Assembly (NCBI GenBank): GCA_019246375.1
Contig: JAFAQO010000119.1
Coordinates: 1 to 6,628, forward strand
From: Mycobacterium sp.
GTDB taxonomy: Bacteria > Actinomycetota > Actinomycetes > Mycobacteriales > Mycobacteriaceae
Length of the DNA stretch: 6,628 bases
Reading direction: 5' to 3'
The translations under genes were made by a program, and so were the position numbers. Positions within the stretch are counted from its first letter, which is position 1. Every line of letters begins with the position of its first letter. This document shows positions 1 through 6,028 of this stretch, piece after piece. The notes under the pieces were generated by a model. It had not been told where the DNA came from. It did not search any database and saw nothing but the letters and a program-made list of their open reading frames with translations.

Positions 1-508
1 GCCGGCCGAGCTTCGCCGACCGATCCGAACGCTTCAGCGCCGTGCCGATCCGTCGGCAGTTCTCGCCCATCGCGGCCATCTGTGCACGCGACAACTGGCC
101 GAGGTAATAGCTCCGCACACCTTGGGCGTAGGTAACCATGGCTTGCCGTGCCACCGTGCGGCCGTCTTCGGTGATGCTCGCGACCACACCGCGCCGGTCA
201 TCCTGGCTGCTCCGCCGTCGCACCAATCCCTGGCTCTCCAAGCGACCGATTTGCCTCGTCAGCCGGCTGGGTAGCGACGGCAACGCCTCAGCTAGATCGC
301 CCATCCGAGCAGATCCTTCATCAGCGTTGTTGAGCATGTCCAGCACCCGAACGTCGAGCAGCGACAAGTGGTGTTGGTCGGTCAAGCAGCGGTTCAAGAC
401 CGCATACAACCTCAACCCGCAATCCAGGAAGTTTTGCCACGACTTCTGTTCGGCGATATCCAGTCCCGGTATGTCACCCGGCGTCCGGCCGTCTATGAGG
501 CCTTCCAT
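1..508 (-). CDS. MarR-family transcriptional regulator (3' end beyond window)
   Basis: Reading the minus strand from the ATG at 508-506 gives 169 codons open to the window edge, so the C-terminus is missing. The wHTH core fits MarR regulators: a dimerisation helix around residues 23-46, 'LSLLDVRVLDML' (48-59), the helix-turn-helix 'MGDLAEALPSLPSRLTRQIGRLESQG' region (69-94, key residues L72, L80, R82, L83, L90, G94), and a wing with 'DDRRG' (103-107) leading into 'ITEDGR' (112-117). The DxR...LTxxGR pattern of the wing is diagnostic of the family. MarR proteins bind palindromic operators as dimers and often respond to phenolic or oxidant ligands. The ATG was chosen because an in-frame TAA lies four codons upstream and a TAACAT hexamer sits six bases away. 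It is divergent from the quinone oxidoreductase gene, which is therefore its likely target (inference). The ligand is unknown. Confidence 0.88.
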   Translation of the reverse strand, partial: MEGLIDGRTPGDIPGLDIAEQKSWQNFLDCGLRLYAVLNRCLTDQHHLSLLDVRVLDMLNNADEGSARMGDLAEALPSLPSRLTRQIGRLESQGLVRRRSSQDDRRGVVASITEDGRTVARQAMVTYAQGVRSYYLGQLSRAQMAAMGENCRRIGTALKRSDRSAKLGR

Positions 509-514
509 CAGGTC

Positions 515-520
515 ATGTTA
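515..520 (-). promoter_or_regulatory. Candidate -10 element for a leaderless marR transcript
   Basis: On the minus strand the hexamer TAACAT (consensus TANNNT) ends exactly six bases before the ATG at 508. This would put the transcription start on the A of the ATG. No Shine-Dalgarno sequence precedes this ATG, which suits a leaderless mRNA, common in mycobacteria. No clear -35 element was seen. The call rests on position and consensus only. Confidence 0.45.
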
Positions 521-562
521 AAGCGTGCCGAGCGACCAGAACAGCCCAAAATCCGCAGCTAG

Positions 563-568
563 TAGCGT
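563..568 (+). promoter_or_regulatory. Candidate -10 element for a leaderless oxidoreductase transcript
   Basis: The hexamer TAGCGT (TANNNT) lies seven bases before the ATG at 576, and no Shine-Dalgarno sequence is visible upstream of that ATG. This fits transcription starting at or next to the start codon. The hexamer overlaps a short palindrome, GCTA-G-TAGC (558-566), which could be part of a MarR operator but is too short to call as one. Confidence 0.4.
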
Positions 569-575
569 ATCCGCC

Positions 576-1556
576 ATGCACGCAATCGTCGCCGAATCCG
601 CTGATCAACTGGTCTGGCAAGAGGTGCCGGACGCGCGGCCGGGCTCCGGTGAGGTGCTGATCGAGGTCAGCGCTGCCGGCGTTAACCGCGCCGACGTGCT
701 GCAGGCCGCCGGCAACTACCCGCCTCCGCCGGGCGCCAGCGAAATTCTCGGGATGGAGGTGGCCGGCGTCGTCGCGGCGGTCGGCGACCACGCCGGGAGT
801 TGGTCGGCCGGGCAAGCGGTGTGCGCTTTGCTGGCCGGCGGCGGATACGCCGAATACGTCGCCGTTCCGACAGGCCAGGTCATGCCTATTCCCGAGGGTG
901 TGGACCTGCATGACGCCGCCGGGCTGCCGGAGGTGGCATCCACGGTGTGGTCGAACCTGGTCCTGACCGCTCACCTAAGCGACGGCGAGCTATTGCTGAT
1001 TCACGGCGGCGCCAGCGGAGTGGGAAGCCACGCCATCCAGATCGCCCGCGCGTTGGGCGCTCGGGTGGCGATCACCGCGGGGTCGGCAGCCAAGCTGCAG
1101 TTCTGCCGCGACCTTGGCGCCGAAATCACCATCTCCTATCGCGACGAGGACTTCGTCGCGCGGGTACGGGAGGCGACCGATGGGGCGGGCGCCAACGTCA
1201 TCCTCGACATCATGGGTGCCGCCTATCTGGACCGCAACCTCGACGCGTTGGCCAGTGACGGCCAGTTGATCGTCATCGGCATGCAGGGCGGGATAAAGGG
1301 CGAACTCAATCTGGGCAAGCTGGTCAGCAAACGCGCCCGGGTCATCGGAACGGCGCTGCGCGGCCGGCCGACCACCGGCCCCAACAGCAAGGCCGTCATC
1401 GTCGAGGCGGTGGTGAACTCGGTCTGGCCGATGATTGCTGACGGGCGGGTGCGGCCGGTCATCGGCGCCCGTATGCCTATCGCCAAGGCGGCGGACGCGC
1501 ACCAACTGCTGTCGTCGGGACGAGTGGCCGGAAAGATCGTCCTGACGATCGACTAG
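576..1556 (+). CDS. NAD(P)H:quinone oxidoreductase, PIG3/zeta-crystallin type (Rv3777-like)
   Basis: The 326-residue product is a medium-chain dehydrogenase/reductase of the quinone oxidoreductase branch. These cytosolic enzymes use NAD(P)H to reduce quinones. The N-terminal catalytic fold carries the PIG3 hallmark '[20 protein letters not shown]' (35-54) followed by 'GMEVAGVV' (59-66). '[12 protein letters not shown]' (87-98) and 'LPEVASTVW' (117-125) follow. The Rossmann nucleotide-binding motif is '[13 protein letters not shown]' (143-155). No structural zinc-binding cysteine cluster is present, as expected for this branch. An in-frame GTG at 525 would add 17 residues, but the ATG at 576 aligns with the usual family N-terminus ('[10 protein letters not shown]') and has a promoter-like hexamer placed for leaderless expression. 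The gene is divergent from marR, and its stop codon lies about 22 bases from the broken aminotransferase. The physiological quinone is not known. Confidence 0.93.
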   Translation: MHAIVAESADQLVWQEVPDARPGSGEVLIEVSAAGVNRADVLQAAGNYPPPPGASEILGMEVAGVVAAVGDHAGSWSAGQAVCALLAGGGYAEYVAVPTGQVMPIPEGVDLHDAAGLPEVASTVWSNLVLTAHLSDGELLLIHGGASGVGSHAIQIARALGARVAITAGSAAKLQFCRDLGAEITISYRDEDFVARVREATDGAGANVILDIMGAAYLDRNLDALASDGQLIVIGMQGGIKGELNLGKLVSKRARVIGTALRGRPTTGPNSKAVIVEAVVNSVWPMIADGRVRPVIGARMPIAKAADAHQLLSSGRVAGKIVLTID

Positions 1557-1578
1557 CAGGAGCCGGGCAATCTGACTC

Positions 1579-1656
1579 AGCCGGCGCGTCGAAGTGCACC
1601 CATCCGTCCCCCAGCGATGGATGTAGTCCACGCACCCGGGCGACGTCGTATGCCAT
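1579..1656 (-). pseudogene. Truncated class V aminotransferase (Rv3778c-like), 5' remnant only
   Basis: The minus-strand ATG at 1656-1654 opens '[18 protein letters not shown]' followed by 'WVHFDAPA'. These 26 codons match, as I recall it, the N-terminus of the mycobacterial aminotransferase Rv3778c, a PLP-dependent enzyme of about 400 residues in the class V/cysteine desulfurase-like group. The genomic position also matches: between the Rv3777- and Rv3779-like genes and on the opposite strand. After 'DAPA' the resemblance stops. The frame runs through 22 bases and then antisense through the end of the oxidoreductase gene to a TAG at 1477-1479, giving a 59-codon ORF. The PLP lysine and all catalytic parts are absent. 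A good ribosome binding site (AAGGCGG, 1661-1667) survives, so a short peptide could still be made. The bases 1557-1578 may include the extreme 3' end of the old gene, but this cannot be decided here. Confidence 0.8.
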
Positions 1657-1660
1657 GCAG

Positions 1661-1667
1661 CCGCCTT
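1661..1667 (-). promoter_or_regulatory. Preserved ribosome binding site of the aminotransferase remnant
   Basis: On the minus strand AAGGCGG ends four bases before the ATG at 1656; its AAGG core is seven bases away. This spacing is usable for initiation. The site remains intact although the gene it served is truncated. Confidence 0.5.
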
Positions 1668-1732
1668 GGAGTTCCGCTAGTCCGCGAACCGCGACGGTAG
1701 CGGGACGCCCAGATACGTCCCCGCCGTCCCGA

Positions 1733-1747
1733 GCCGGGTCACCCGGC
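1733..1747. repeat. Perfect 7-1-7 inverted repeat upstream of the membrane protein gene
   Basis: GCCGGGT-C-ACCCGGC is a perfect 15-base palindrome with a one-base centre. It lies 16 bases before the GTG at 1764 and just upstream of the candidate -10 element at 1752-1757. If that promoter is real, the palindrome spans roughly -31 to -17, where a bound protein would compete with or position RNA polymerase. A one-base loop makes an RNA hairpin terminator unlikely, and no T-run follows. In GC-rich DNA such a repeat can arise by chance. Confidence 0.6.
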
Positions 1748-1751
1748 CAGC

Positions 1752-1757
1752 CATACT
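1752..1757 (+). promoter_or_regulatory. Candidate -10 element for the galactan export operon
   Basis: CATACT matches the mycobacterial -10 consensus TATAAT/TANNNT except at its first base. It ends six bases before the GTG at 1764, so it would give a leaderless transcript. No Shine-Dalgarno sequence is seen before this GTG, which is consistent. The intergenic DNA from 1657 to 1763 would then carry the promoters for both this operon and the divergent aminotransferase remnant. Confidence 0.3.
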
Positions 1758-1763
1758 AGTCCG

Positions 1764-3767
1764 GTGGGGCTGGGGTTCGGAATCCTGATCGCGTTGCTGT
1801 TGATGGCTGTACCTGGGGCTATCGTTGCGCGGGGCGCTCAGCTAAGTTGGCCGATCGCACTAGCAGTTGGGCCTCCCCTGACCTACGGGGTCGTCGCGCT
1901 GGCCATCATTCCCTTCGGCGCACTCGGAATCCCTTGGAACGCTTGGACAGCGGGGGCCACCCTGGTTGTGATCACGTTGGCGGCGACGGTGTTGTCGCTG
2001 TTGCTGGCGCGCTACCGCGACACTGACGGCGAATCGCGAGCGGTCAGTAGGTGGCCGGCGGCCACGGTGGCCGCCGGAGTGATCGCGGGTGCACTGCTGA
2101 TCGGCTTTGCGGCGGTTCGTGGGATACCGCACTGGCAGTCGGTGCCGAGCACCTGGGACGCCGTCTGGCATGCAAACACCGTCCGCTTCATTCTCGACAC
2201 CGGCCAGGCGTCGTCGACTCATATGGGTGAGCTGCGCAATGTCGAAACCCACGCCCTGCTGTACTACCCGTCGACGTTCCACGCACTAGTCGCGGTGTTA
2301 TGCCAGCTGACCGGTGCTGCACCGACGACCGGCTACACGCTCAGTTCGCTGGCCGCAGCGGTGTGGCTGTTCCCGGTCAGTGCGGCCGTGCTGACCTGGC
2401 GGATGCTGCGGTCGACGATGAGCGAGTGGCGCACCGCCGCAGCGGCGGCAGCCGCGGCAGTGCTGTCGGCGTCGTTCACCGCAGTGCCCTACGTCGAGTT
2501 CGATACCGCCGCGATGCCGAACCTGGCGGCCTATGGCATCGCGGCGCCCACCATGGTGCTGATCACCTCCACGCTGCGGCACCGCGATCGCATTCCGGTG
2601 GCGGTGCTGGCGCTGGTCGGGGTCTTTTCGGTGCACATCACCGGTGGCGTGGTGGTCATCTTGCTCCTGGCGGCGTGGTGGCTGCTGGAGGCGCTGTGGC
2701 ACCCAGTGCGCGGCCGGCTGACCGACATTTGGGCGCTGACCGCCGTTGCGGTGCCCACCGGACTGATCCTGCTGCCGCAGTTCCTCAGCGTGCGACAACA
2801 GGAAGATGTCATTGCCGGGCATTCCTTTCTCACTTACCTCAGTAAGAAGCGCGGACTGTTCGACGCGGTCTTTCAGCACTCCCGGCACTTAAACGACTTC
2901 CCCGTCCAGTACGCGTTGATCGCGCTGGCCGCCATCGGGGGGGTCATTCTATTGGTCAAAAAGATTTGGTGGCCGCTGGCGGTGTGGCTACTGCTGATCG
3001 TGGTGAATGTCGATGCGGGAACGCCTTTGGGCGGCCCGGTCGGCGCGCTCGCGGGCGCGTTCGGCGAGTTCTTCTACAAAGACCCACGCCGGCTGGCCGC
3101 GGCGACGACATTGCTGCTTGCGCCGATGGCTGGTGTCGCTTTAGTCGCGATTGTCACACTTTTGGTGACGCTGGCGCGACAGCGGACCGACCGGCGCACG
3201 GCACGGCCGGTGGCTGACCCGGTCTGGGCCGCCACCACAGCGGTGCTGGTCACGGCGGTCAGCCTGGCCGCCGCGTGGCACTATTTTCCGCGGCACCGGT
3301 TTCTGTTCGGCGACAAGTACGACTCGGTGATCGTCAACCAGAAAGACCTGGATGCCATGGCGTACCTGGCCACCCTGCCCGGGGCCAAGCAGACGCTGAT
3401 CGGCAACGGCAACACTGACGGCACCGCATGGATGTACGCGGTCGCCGGCCTCCATCCGCTGTGGACCCACTACGACTATCCGGTTCAGCAGGGGCCGGGC
3501 TATTACCGCTTCACGTTCTGGGCGTACGCCGACGATGCCGACACCAATCCGCGTGCCCGGGACGCGGTGCGGGTACTCAATATCCGCTATGTCCTGCTCA
3601 GCACGCCGATAGTGCGCGGATTCGTCATCCCCGAGGGACTAAGGTCACTGGACAAGTCCAAGTCATGGGCGAAGATCTATGACAACGGCGGAGCCGCGAT
3701 CTACGAATGGCGCGGACATGGCGGCGCGACAAATTCCAACACCAGGCATAAAGAGGCTCGGGGCTAG
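1764..3767 (+). CDS. Polytopic membrane glycosyltransferase-like protein (Rv3779-like, DUF6541 type)
   Basis: The 667-residue product is close to the 666 residues of M. tuberculosis Rv3779. I see about 13-14 hydrophobic segments: roughly 3-23, 28-54, 61-83, 99-119, 168-185, 190-213, 223-245, 252-270, 278-308, 323-340, 382-398, 401-416, 443-470 and 487-506. A hydrophilic C-terminal domain (about 507-667) probably lies outside the membrane. The loop between segments 4 and 5 holds 'STWDAVWHANTVRFILDTG' (129-147), where D132 and H136 are candidates for active-site residues as in GT-C enzymes (inference). Other likely conserved stretches are 'SVRQQEDVIAGHSFLTYLSKKRG' (342-364), 'FFYKDPRR' (436-443) and 'WMYAVAGLHPLWTHYDYP' (556-573). 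From memory, Rv3779 has been linked to polyprenyl-phospho-mannose synthesis; the exact reaction here is not shown by sequence. The GTG start aligns with the Rv3779 N-terminus. The next gene begins seven bases after the stop. Confidence 0.9.
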   Translation: MGLGFGILIALLLMAVPGAIVARGAQLSWPIALAVGPPLTYGVVALAIIPFGALGIPWNAWTAGATLVVITLAATVLSLLLARYRDTDGESRAVSRWPAATVAAGVIAGALLIGFAAVRGIPHWQSVPSTWDAVWHANTVRFILDTGQASSTHMGELRNVETHALLYYPSTFHALVAVLCQLTGAAPTTGYTLSSLAAAVWLFPVSAAVLTWRMLRSTMSEWRTAAAAAAAAVLSASFTAVPYVEFDTAAMPNLAAYGIAAPTMVLITSTLRHRDRIPVAVLALVGVFSVHITGGVVVILLLAAWWLLEALWHPVRGRLTDIWALTAVAVPTGLILLPQFLSVRQQEDVIAGHSFLTYLSKKRGLFDAVFQHSRHLNDFPVQYALIALAAIGGVILLVKKIWWPLAVWLLLIVVNVDAGTPLGGPVGALAGAFGEFFYKDPRRLAAATTLLLAPMAGVALVAIVTLLVTLARQRTDRRTARPVADPVWAATTAVLVTAVSLAAAWHYFPRHRFLFGDKYDSVIVNQKDLDAMAYLATLPGAKQTLIGNGNTDGTAWMYAVAGLHPLWTHYDYPVQQGPGYYRFTFWAYADDADTNPRARDAVRVLNIRYVLLSTPIVRGFVIPEGLRSLDKSKSWAKIYDNGGAAIYEWRGHGGATNSNTRHKEARG

Positions 3768-3774
3768 AGGGAGA

Positions 3775-4299
3775 GTGACTGGATTGAGTACCAGCAACGA
3801 CGACGACAACATCGAGATCATTGGTGCCATCGACCCGCGCCTGATGAGCGGTCGCACAGAGTCCGAAGACGATGACCGGTCGCTGACCGACCTGGTCGAG
3901 CAGCCCGCCAAGGTGATGCGGATCGGCACCATGATCAAGCAACTCCTCGAGGAGGTGCGGGCCGCGCCGCTCGACGACGCCAGCCGTACCCGGCTGCGCG
4001 ACATTCATGCCACCAGCATCCGGGAGCTCGAAGATGGGCTGGCACCAGAACTGCGCGAGGAACTCGACCGGCTCACCCTGCCGTTCACCGAGAACTCCGC
4101 CCCGTCGGACGCCGAGTTGCGCATCGCTCAGGCACAGCTGGTCGGCTGGCTGGAAGGGCTGTTCCACGGCATCCAGACAGCGCTGTTCGCCCAGCAGATG
4201 GCCGCTCGCGCACAGCTCGAGCAAATGCGGCAGGGAGCGCTGCCGCCCGGTATCACCAGGCCCGGCGGACATGGCTCGGGCACCGGGCAATACCTATAA
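3775..4299 (+). CDS. bpa: ATP-independent proteasome activator Bpa/PafE
   Basis: The 174-residue product matches M. tuberculosis Rv3780 (about 178 residues), the bacterial proteasome activator that forms a ring and opens the 20S proteasome gate without nucleotide. After an acidic, probably disordered N-terminus (5-37), 'LTDLVEQPAKVMRIGTMIKQ' (38-57) opens a helical core that continues through 'IHATSIRELEDGLAPELREE' (77-96) and 'RIAQAQLVGWLEGLFHGIQT' (116-135). The glycine-rich tail (159-170) ends in 'GQYL' (171-174), the C-terminal motif that docks in pockets of the proteasome alpha-ring. Known substrates include misfolded proteins and the repressor HspR. The GTG at 3775 is chosen because it aligns with the Rv3780 start; an AGAGG-type binding site (3766-3773) abuts it, so a TTG at 3784 is a weaker alternative. 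The frame stays open upstream to 3679, but that part overlaps the membrane protein gene and is unlike the family. Confidence 0.95.
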   Translation: MTGLSTSNDDDNIEIIGAIDPRLMSGRTESEDDDRSLTDLVEQPAKVMRIGTMIKQLLEEVRAAPLDDASRTRLRDIHATSIRELEDGLAPELREELDRLTLPFTENSAPSDAELRIAQAQLVGWLEGLFHGIQTALFAQQMAARAQLEQMRQGALPPGITRPGGHGSGTGQYL

Positions 4300-4302
4300 G
4301 CC

Positions 4303-5127
4303 GTGTCGACCGGCCCGTACATCGAGACACGCAATGCGTGGGTGGAATTTCCCATCTTCGATGCCAAGTCACGGTCGCTGAAGAAAACCTTCCTGGGTAA
4401 AGCCGGCGGGACGATCGGGCGCAACACCTCCAACGTCGTGGTCGTCGAAGCTTTGCGGGATATCACCATGTCGCTGACGCTTGGCGACAGGGTCGGCCTG
4501 GTCGGCCACAACGGTGCCGGGAAGTCGACGCTGCTGCGGTTGCTGTCGGGCATCTACGAGCCGACGCAGGGCTCCGCCAGAGTCACCGGGCGGGTGGCGC
4601 CGGTCTTCGATCTGGGTGTCGGGATGGACCCGGAGATCTCCGGGTACGAAAACATCATCATTCGCGGCCTGTTTCTCGGGCAGACACGGCGACAAATGCT
4701 GGGCAAGGTCGACGAGATCGCCGAGTTCACCGAGCTGGGTGACTATCTAGCGATGCCGCTGCGCACCTACTCCACCGGCATGCGGGTCCGACTCGCCATG
4801 GGTGTGGTGACCAGCATCGACCCGGAAATTCTGCTGCTCGACGAGGGCATTGGCGCGGTGGACACCGACTTTTTAAAGAAGGCTCAGCCGCGGCTGCAGC
4901 GTCTGGTGGAGCGCAGCGGAATCCTGGTCTTCGCCAGCCATTCCAATGAATTCCTGGCCCGGCTGTGTAAAACCGCGATGTGGATTGACCGCGGCCACGT
5001 CAAGCTCACCGGCGGCATCGAGGAAGTCGTGCGCGCCTACCAGGGTGAGGACGCCGCCCGGCATGTGCGCGAGGTGTTGGCCGAGAGCCGTGAGCCGCTT
5101 GCGCGAAGAGCGTCAGGTGATGACTGA
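4303..5127 (+). CDS. wzt: Galactan exporter ABC ATPase Wzt (RfbE, Rv3781-like)
   Basis: The 274-residue product is an ABC-transporter nucleotide-binding subunit of the Wzt/TagH polysaccharide-export group. It has the Walker A motif 'GHNGAGKST' (68-76), a family-typical degenerate signature 'YSTGM' (156-160), Walker B 'EILLLDE' (175-181) with catalytic E181, and the switch histidine in 'ASHSNE' (H213). 'VEALRDITMSL' (48-58) precedes the nucleotide fold, as usual in this group. The C-terminus is only about 50 residues beyond the H-loop, so there is no carbohydrate-binding domain like that of O-antigen Wzt proteins. In mycobacteria Wzt works with Wzm at the inner membrane to flip the decaprenyl-diphosphate-linked galactan. 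The GTG follows the Bpa stop by three bases and lacks a clear Shine-Dalgarno, which suggests translational reinitiation. The end overlaps glfT1 by eight bases. Confidence 0.95.
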   Translation: MSTGPYIETRNAWVEFPIFDAKSRSLKKTFLGKAGGTIGRNTSNVVVVEALRDITMSLTLGDRVGLVGHNGAGKSTLLRLLSGIYEPTQGSARVTGRVAPVFDLGVGMDPEISGYENIIIRGLFLGQTRRQMLGKVDEIAEFTELGDYLAMPLRTYSTGMRVRLAMGVVTSIDPEILLLDEGIGAVDTDFLKKAQPRLQRLVERSGILVFASHSNEFLARLCKTAMWIDRGHVKLTGGIEEVVRAYQGEDAARHVREVLAESREPLARRASGDD

Positions 5128-6028
5128 ATCGGTGTGCGCCGTCGTGGTCACCCACCGGCGCCCCGACGAACTGGCGAAGTCGCTTGATGTCTTGACCACG
5201 CAAAGCCGGCTGCCCGACCACCTGATCGTGGTCGACAACGACGACGATGACGCCGTACGCGAGCTGGTCCTCGGCCAGCCGGTGCCGGCGACCTATCTAG
5301 GATCTCGCCGAAACCTCGGCGGCGGGGGCGGTTTCGCGCTCGGCATGTTGCATGCGCTGGCCCAAGGCGCCGATTGGGTGTGGCTGGCCGACGACGACGG
5401 TCACCCGCAGGACACCCAGGTGCTGGCTACCTTGCTGGCGTGTGCGGAAAGACACCGCTTGGCCGAGGTGTCGCCGATGGTGTGCAACGCGCAAGACCCG
5501 GTGCGGCTGGCGTTCCCACTGCGGCGCGGTTTGGTTTGGCGCCGGTGGGCCAGCGAACTGCGTACCGAAGCGGGGCAGGATCTGCTGCCCGGGATCGCGT
5601 CGCTGTTCAATGGCGCGCTGTTTCGGGCGTCGACGCTAGAGGCGATCGGTGTCCCCGACTTGCGGCTGTTTATCCGCGGCGACGAGGTGGAAATGCACCG
5701 CCGCCTGGTTCGCTCCGGTCTGGCGTTCGGGACCTGCCTGGATGCGGTGTACCTGCATCCCTGCGGGTCGGGCGAATTCAAGCCGATCCTGGGCGGCCGG
5801 ATGCACACCCAATACCCCGATGACCCCGCCAAGCGGTACTTCACCTACCGCAACCGCGGCTATCTGCTGTCCCAGCCCGGTCTGCGCAAGCTGCTGCCGC
5901 AGGAATGGCTGCGCTTCGGCTGGTTCTTTTTGGTGTCGCGTCGCGACCCTGCGGGGCTGCTGGAGTGGTTCCGGTTGCGCCGGTTGGGGCGTCGCGAACG
6001 GTTCGGGCGACCCGAGGAGATCAAGTGA
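5120..6028 (+). CDS. glfT1: Galactofuranosyltransferase GlfT1 (galactan initiation)
   Basis: The 302-residue product is a GT2-family, GT-A fold enzyme closely resembling Rv3782 (304 residues). In mycobacteria GlfT1 uses UDP-galactofuranose to add the first galactofuranose residues to the decaprenyl-PP-GlcNAc-rhamnose acceptor; GlfT2 then elongates. The N-terminal nucleotide-binding strand is 'SVCAVVVTHRRPDELAKSL' (4-22), then 'LIVVDN' (35-40). The metal-binding motif is 'WLADDDGHPQD' (88-98, D91-D93). 'GIASLFNGALF' (158-168) and 'IRGDEVEMHRR' (185-195) form the acceptor and catalytic region, with D188/E189 as likely base residues. 'YRNRGY' (243-248) follows. The C-terminus is basic and aromatic (262-297), suggesting peripheral membrane contact. 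The ATG at 5120 matches the family start; the open frame from 4946 and a GTG at 5117 are less likely starts. A GAAGAG site (5104-5109) could bind the ribosome. It overlaps wzt by eight bases and wzm by four. Confidence 0.95.
   Translation: MTESVCAVVVTHRRPDELAKSLDVLTTQSRLPDHLIVVDNDDDDAVRELVLGQPVPATYLGSRRNLGGGGGFALGMLHALAQGADWVWLADDDGHPQDTQVLATLLACAERHRLAEVSPMVCNAQDPVRLAFPLRRGLVWRRWASELRTEAGQDLLPGIASLFNGALFRASTLEAIGVPDLRLFIRGDEVEMHRRLVRSGLAFGTCLDAVYLHPCGSGEFKPILGGRMHTQYPDDPAKRYFTYRNRGYLLSQPGLRKLLPQEWLRFGWFFLVSRRDPAGLLEWFRLRRLGRRERFGRPEEIK
6014..6019 (+). promoter_or_regulatory. Strong Shine-Dalgarno site for wzm
   Basis: GAGGAG lies five bases before the GTG at 6025, inside the last codons of glfT1. 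It is the clearest ribosome binding site in the window and fixes the wzm start at the GTGA overlap. Confidence 0.75.

Noticed and set aside
138..521. A 127-codon plus-strand open frame opposite the MarR gene
   Set aside because: It is serine- and arginine-rich with no recognisable domain, while the minus strand encodes a clear MarR helix-turn-helix protein over the same bases.
558..566. Short palindrome GCTA-G-TAGC as the MarR operator
   Set aside because: Only four-base arms, shorter than typical MarR half-sites; it may simply reflect the overlapping -10 hexamer.
525..575. In-frame GTG at 525 as the start of the quinone oxidoreductase
   Set aside because: It would add 17 residues ('MPSDQNSPKS...') unlike the family, whereas the ATG at 576 aligns with the usual N-terminus and has a well-placed -10-like hexamer.
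990..1631. A 213-codon open frame on the minus strand opposite the oxidoreductase gene
   Set aside because: It reads the same DNA as the aminotransferase remnant in another frame and then lies antisense to a clearly real gene. Its composition is arginine- and aspartate-rich, as expected for an antisense shadow in GC-rich DNA.
1733..1747. The palindrome as a transcription terminator for the oxidoreductase gene
   Set aside because: The loop would be one base, no T-run follows on either strand, and it is about 180 bases past the stop and next to a start codon, which suits a binding site better.
2439..2462. Alanine-run codons (GCN repeats) in the membrane protein as a tandem repeat or slippage site
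   Set aside because: The codons vary and the run lies inside a membrane segment; it is ordinary low complexity in a hydrophobic helix.
3679..3774. Upstream ATG extension of bpa (32 extra residues)
   Set aside because: It overlaps the end of the membrane protein gene in another frame and is unlike the Bpa N-terminus; the GTG at 3775 fits the family.
4946..5119. Upstream ATG extension of glfT1 (58 extra residues)
   Set aside because: It lies inside the wzt coding region in another frame, is cysteine- and arginine-rich without family resemblance, and the ATG at 5120 matches the GlfT1 start exactly.
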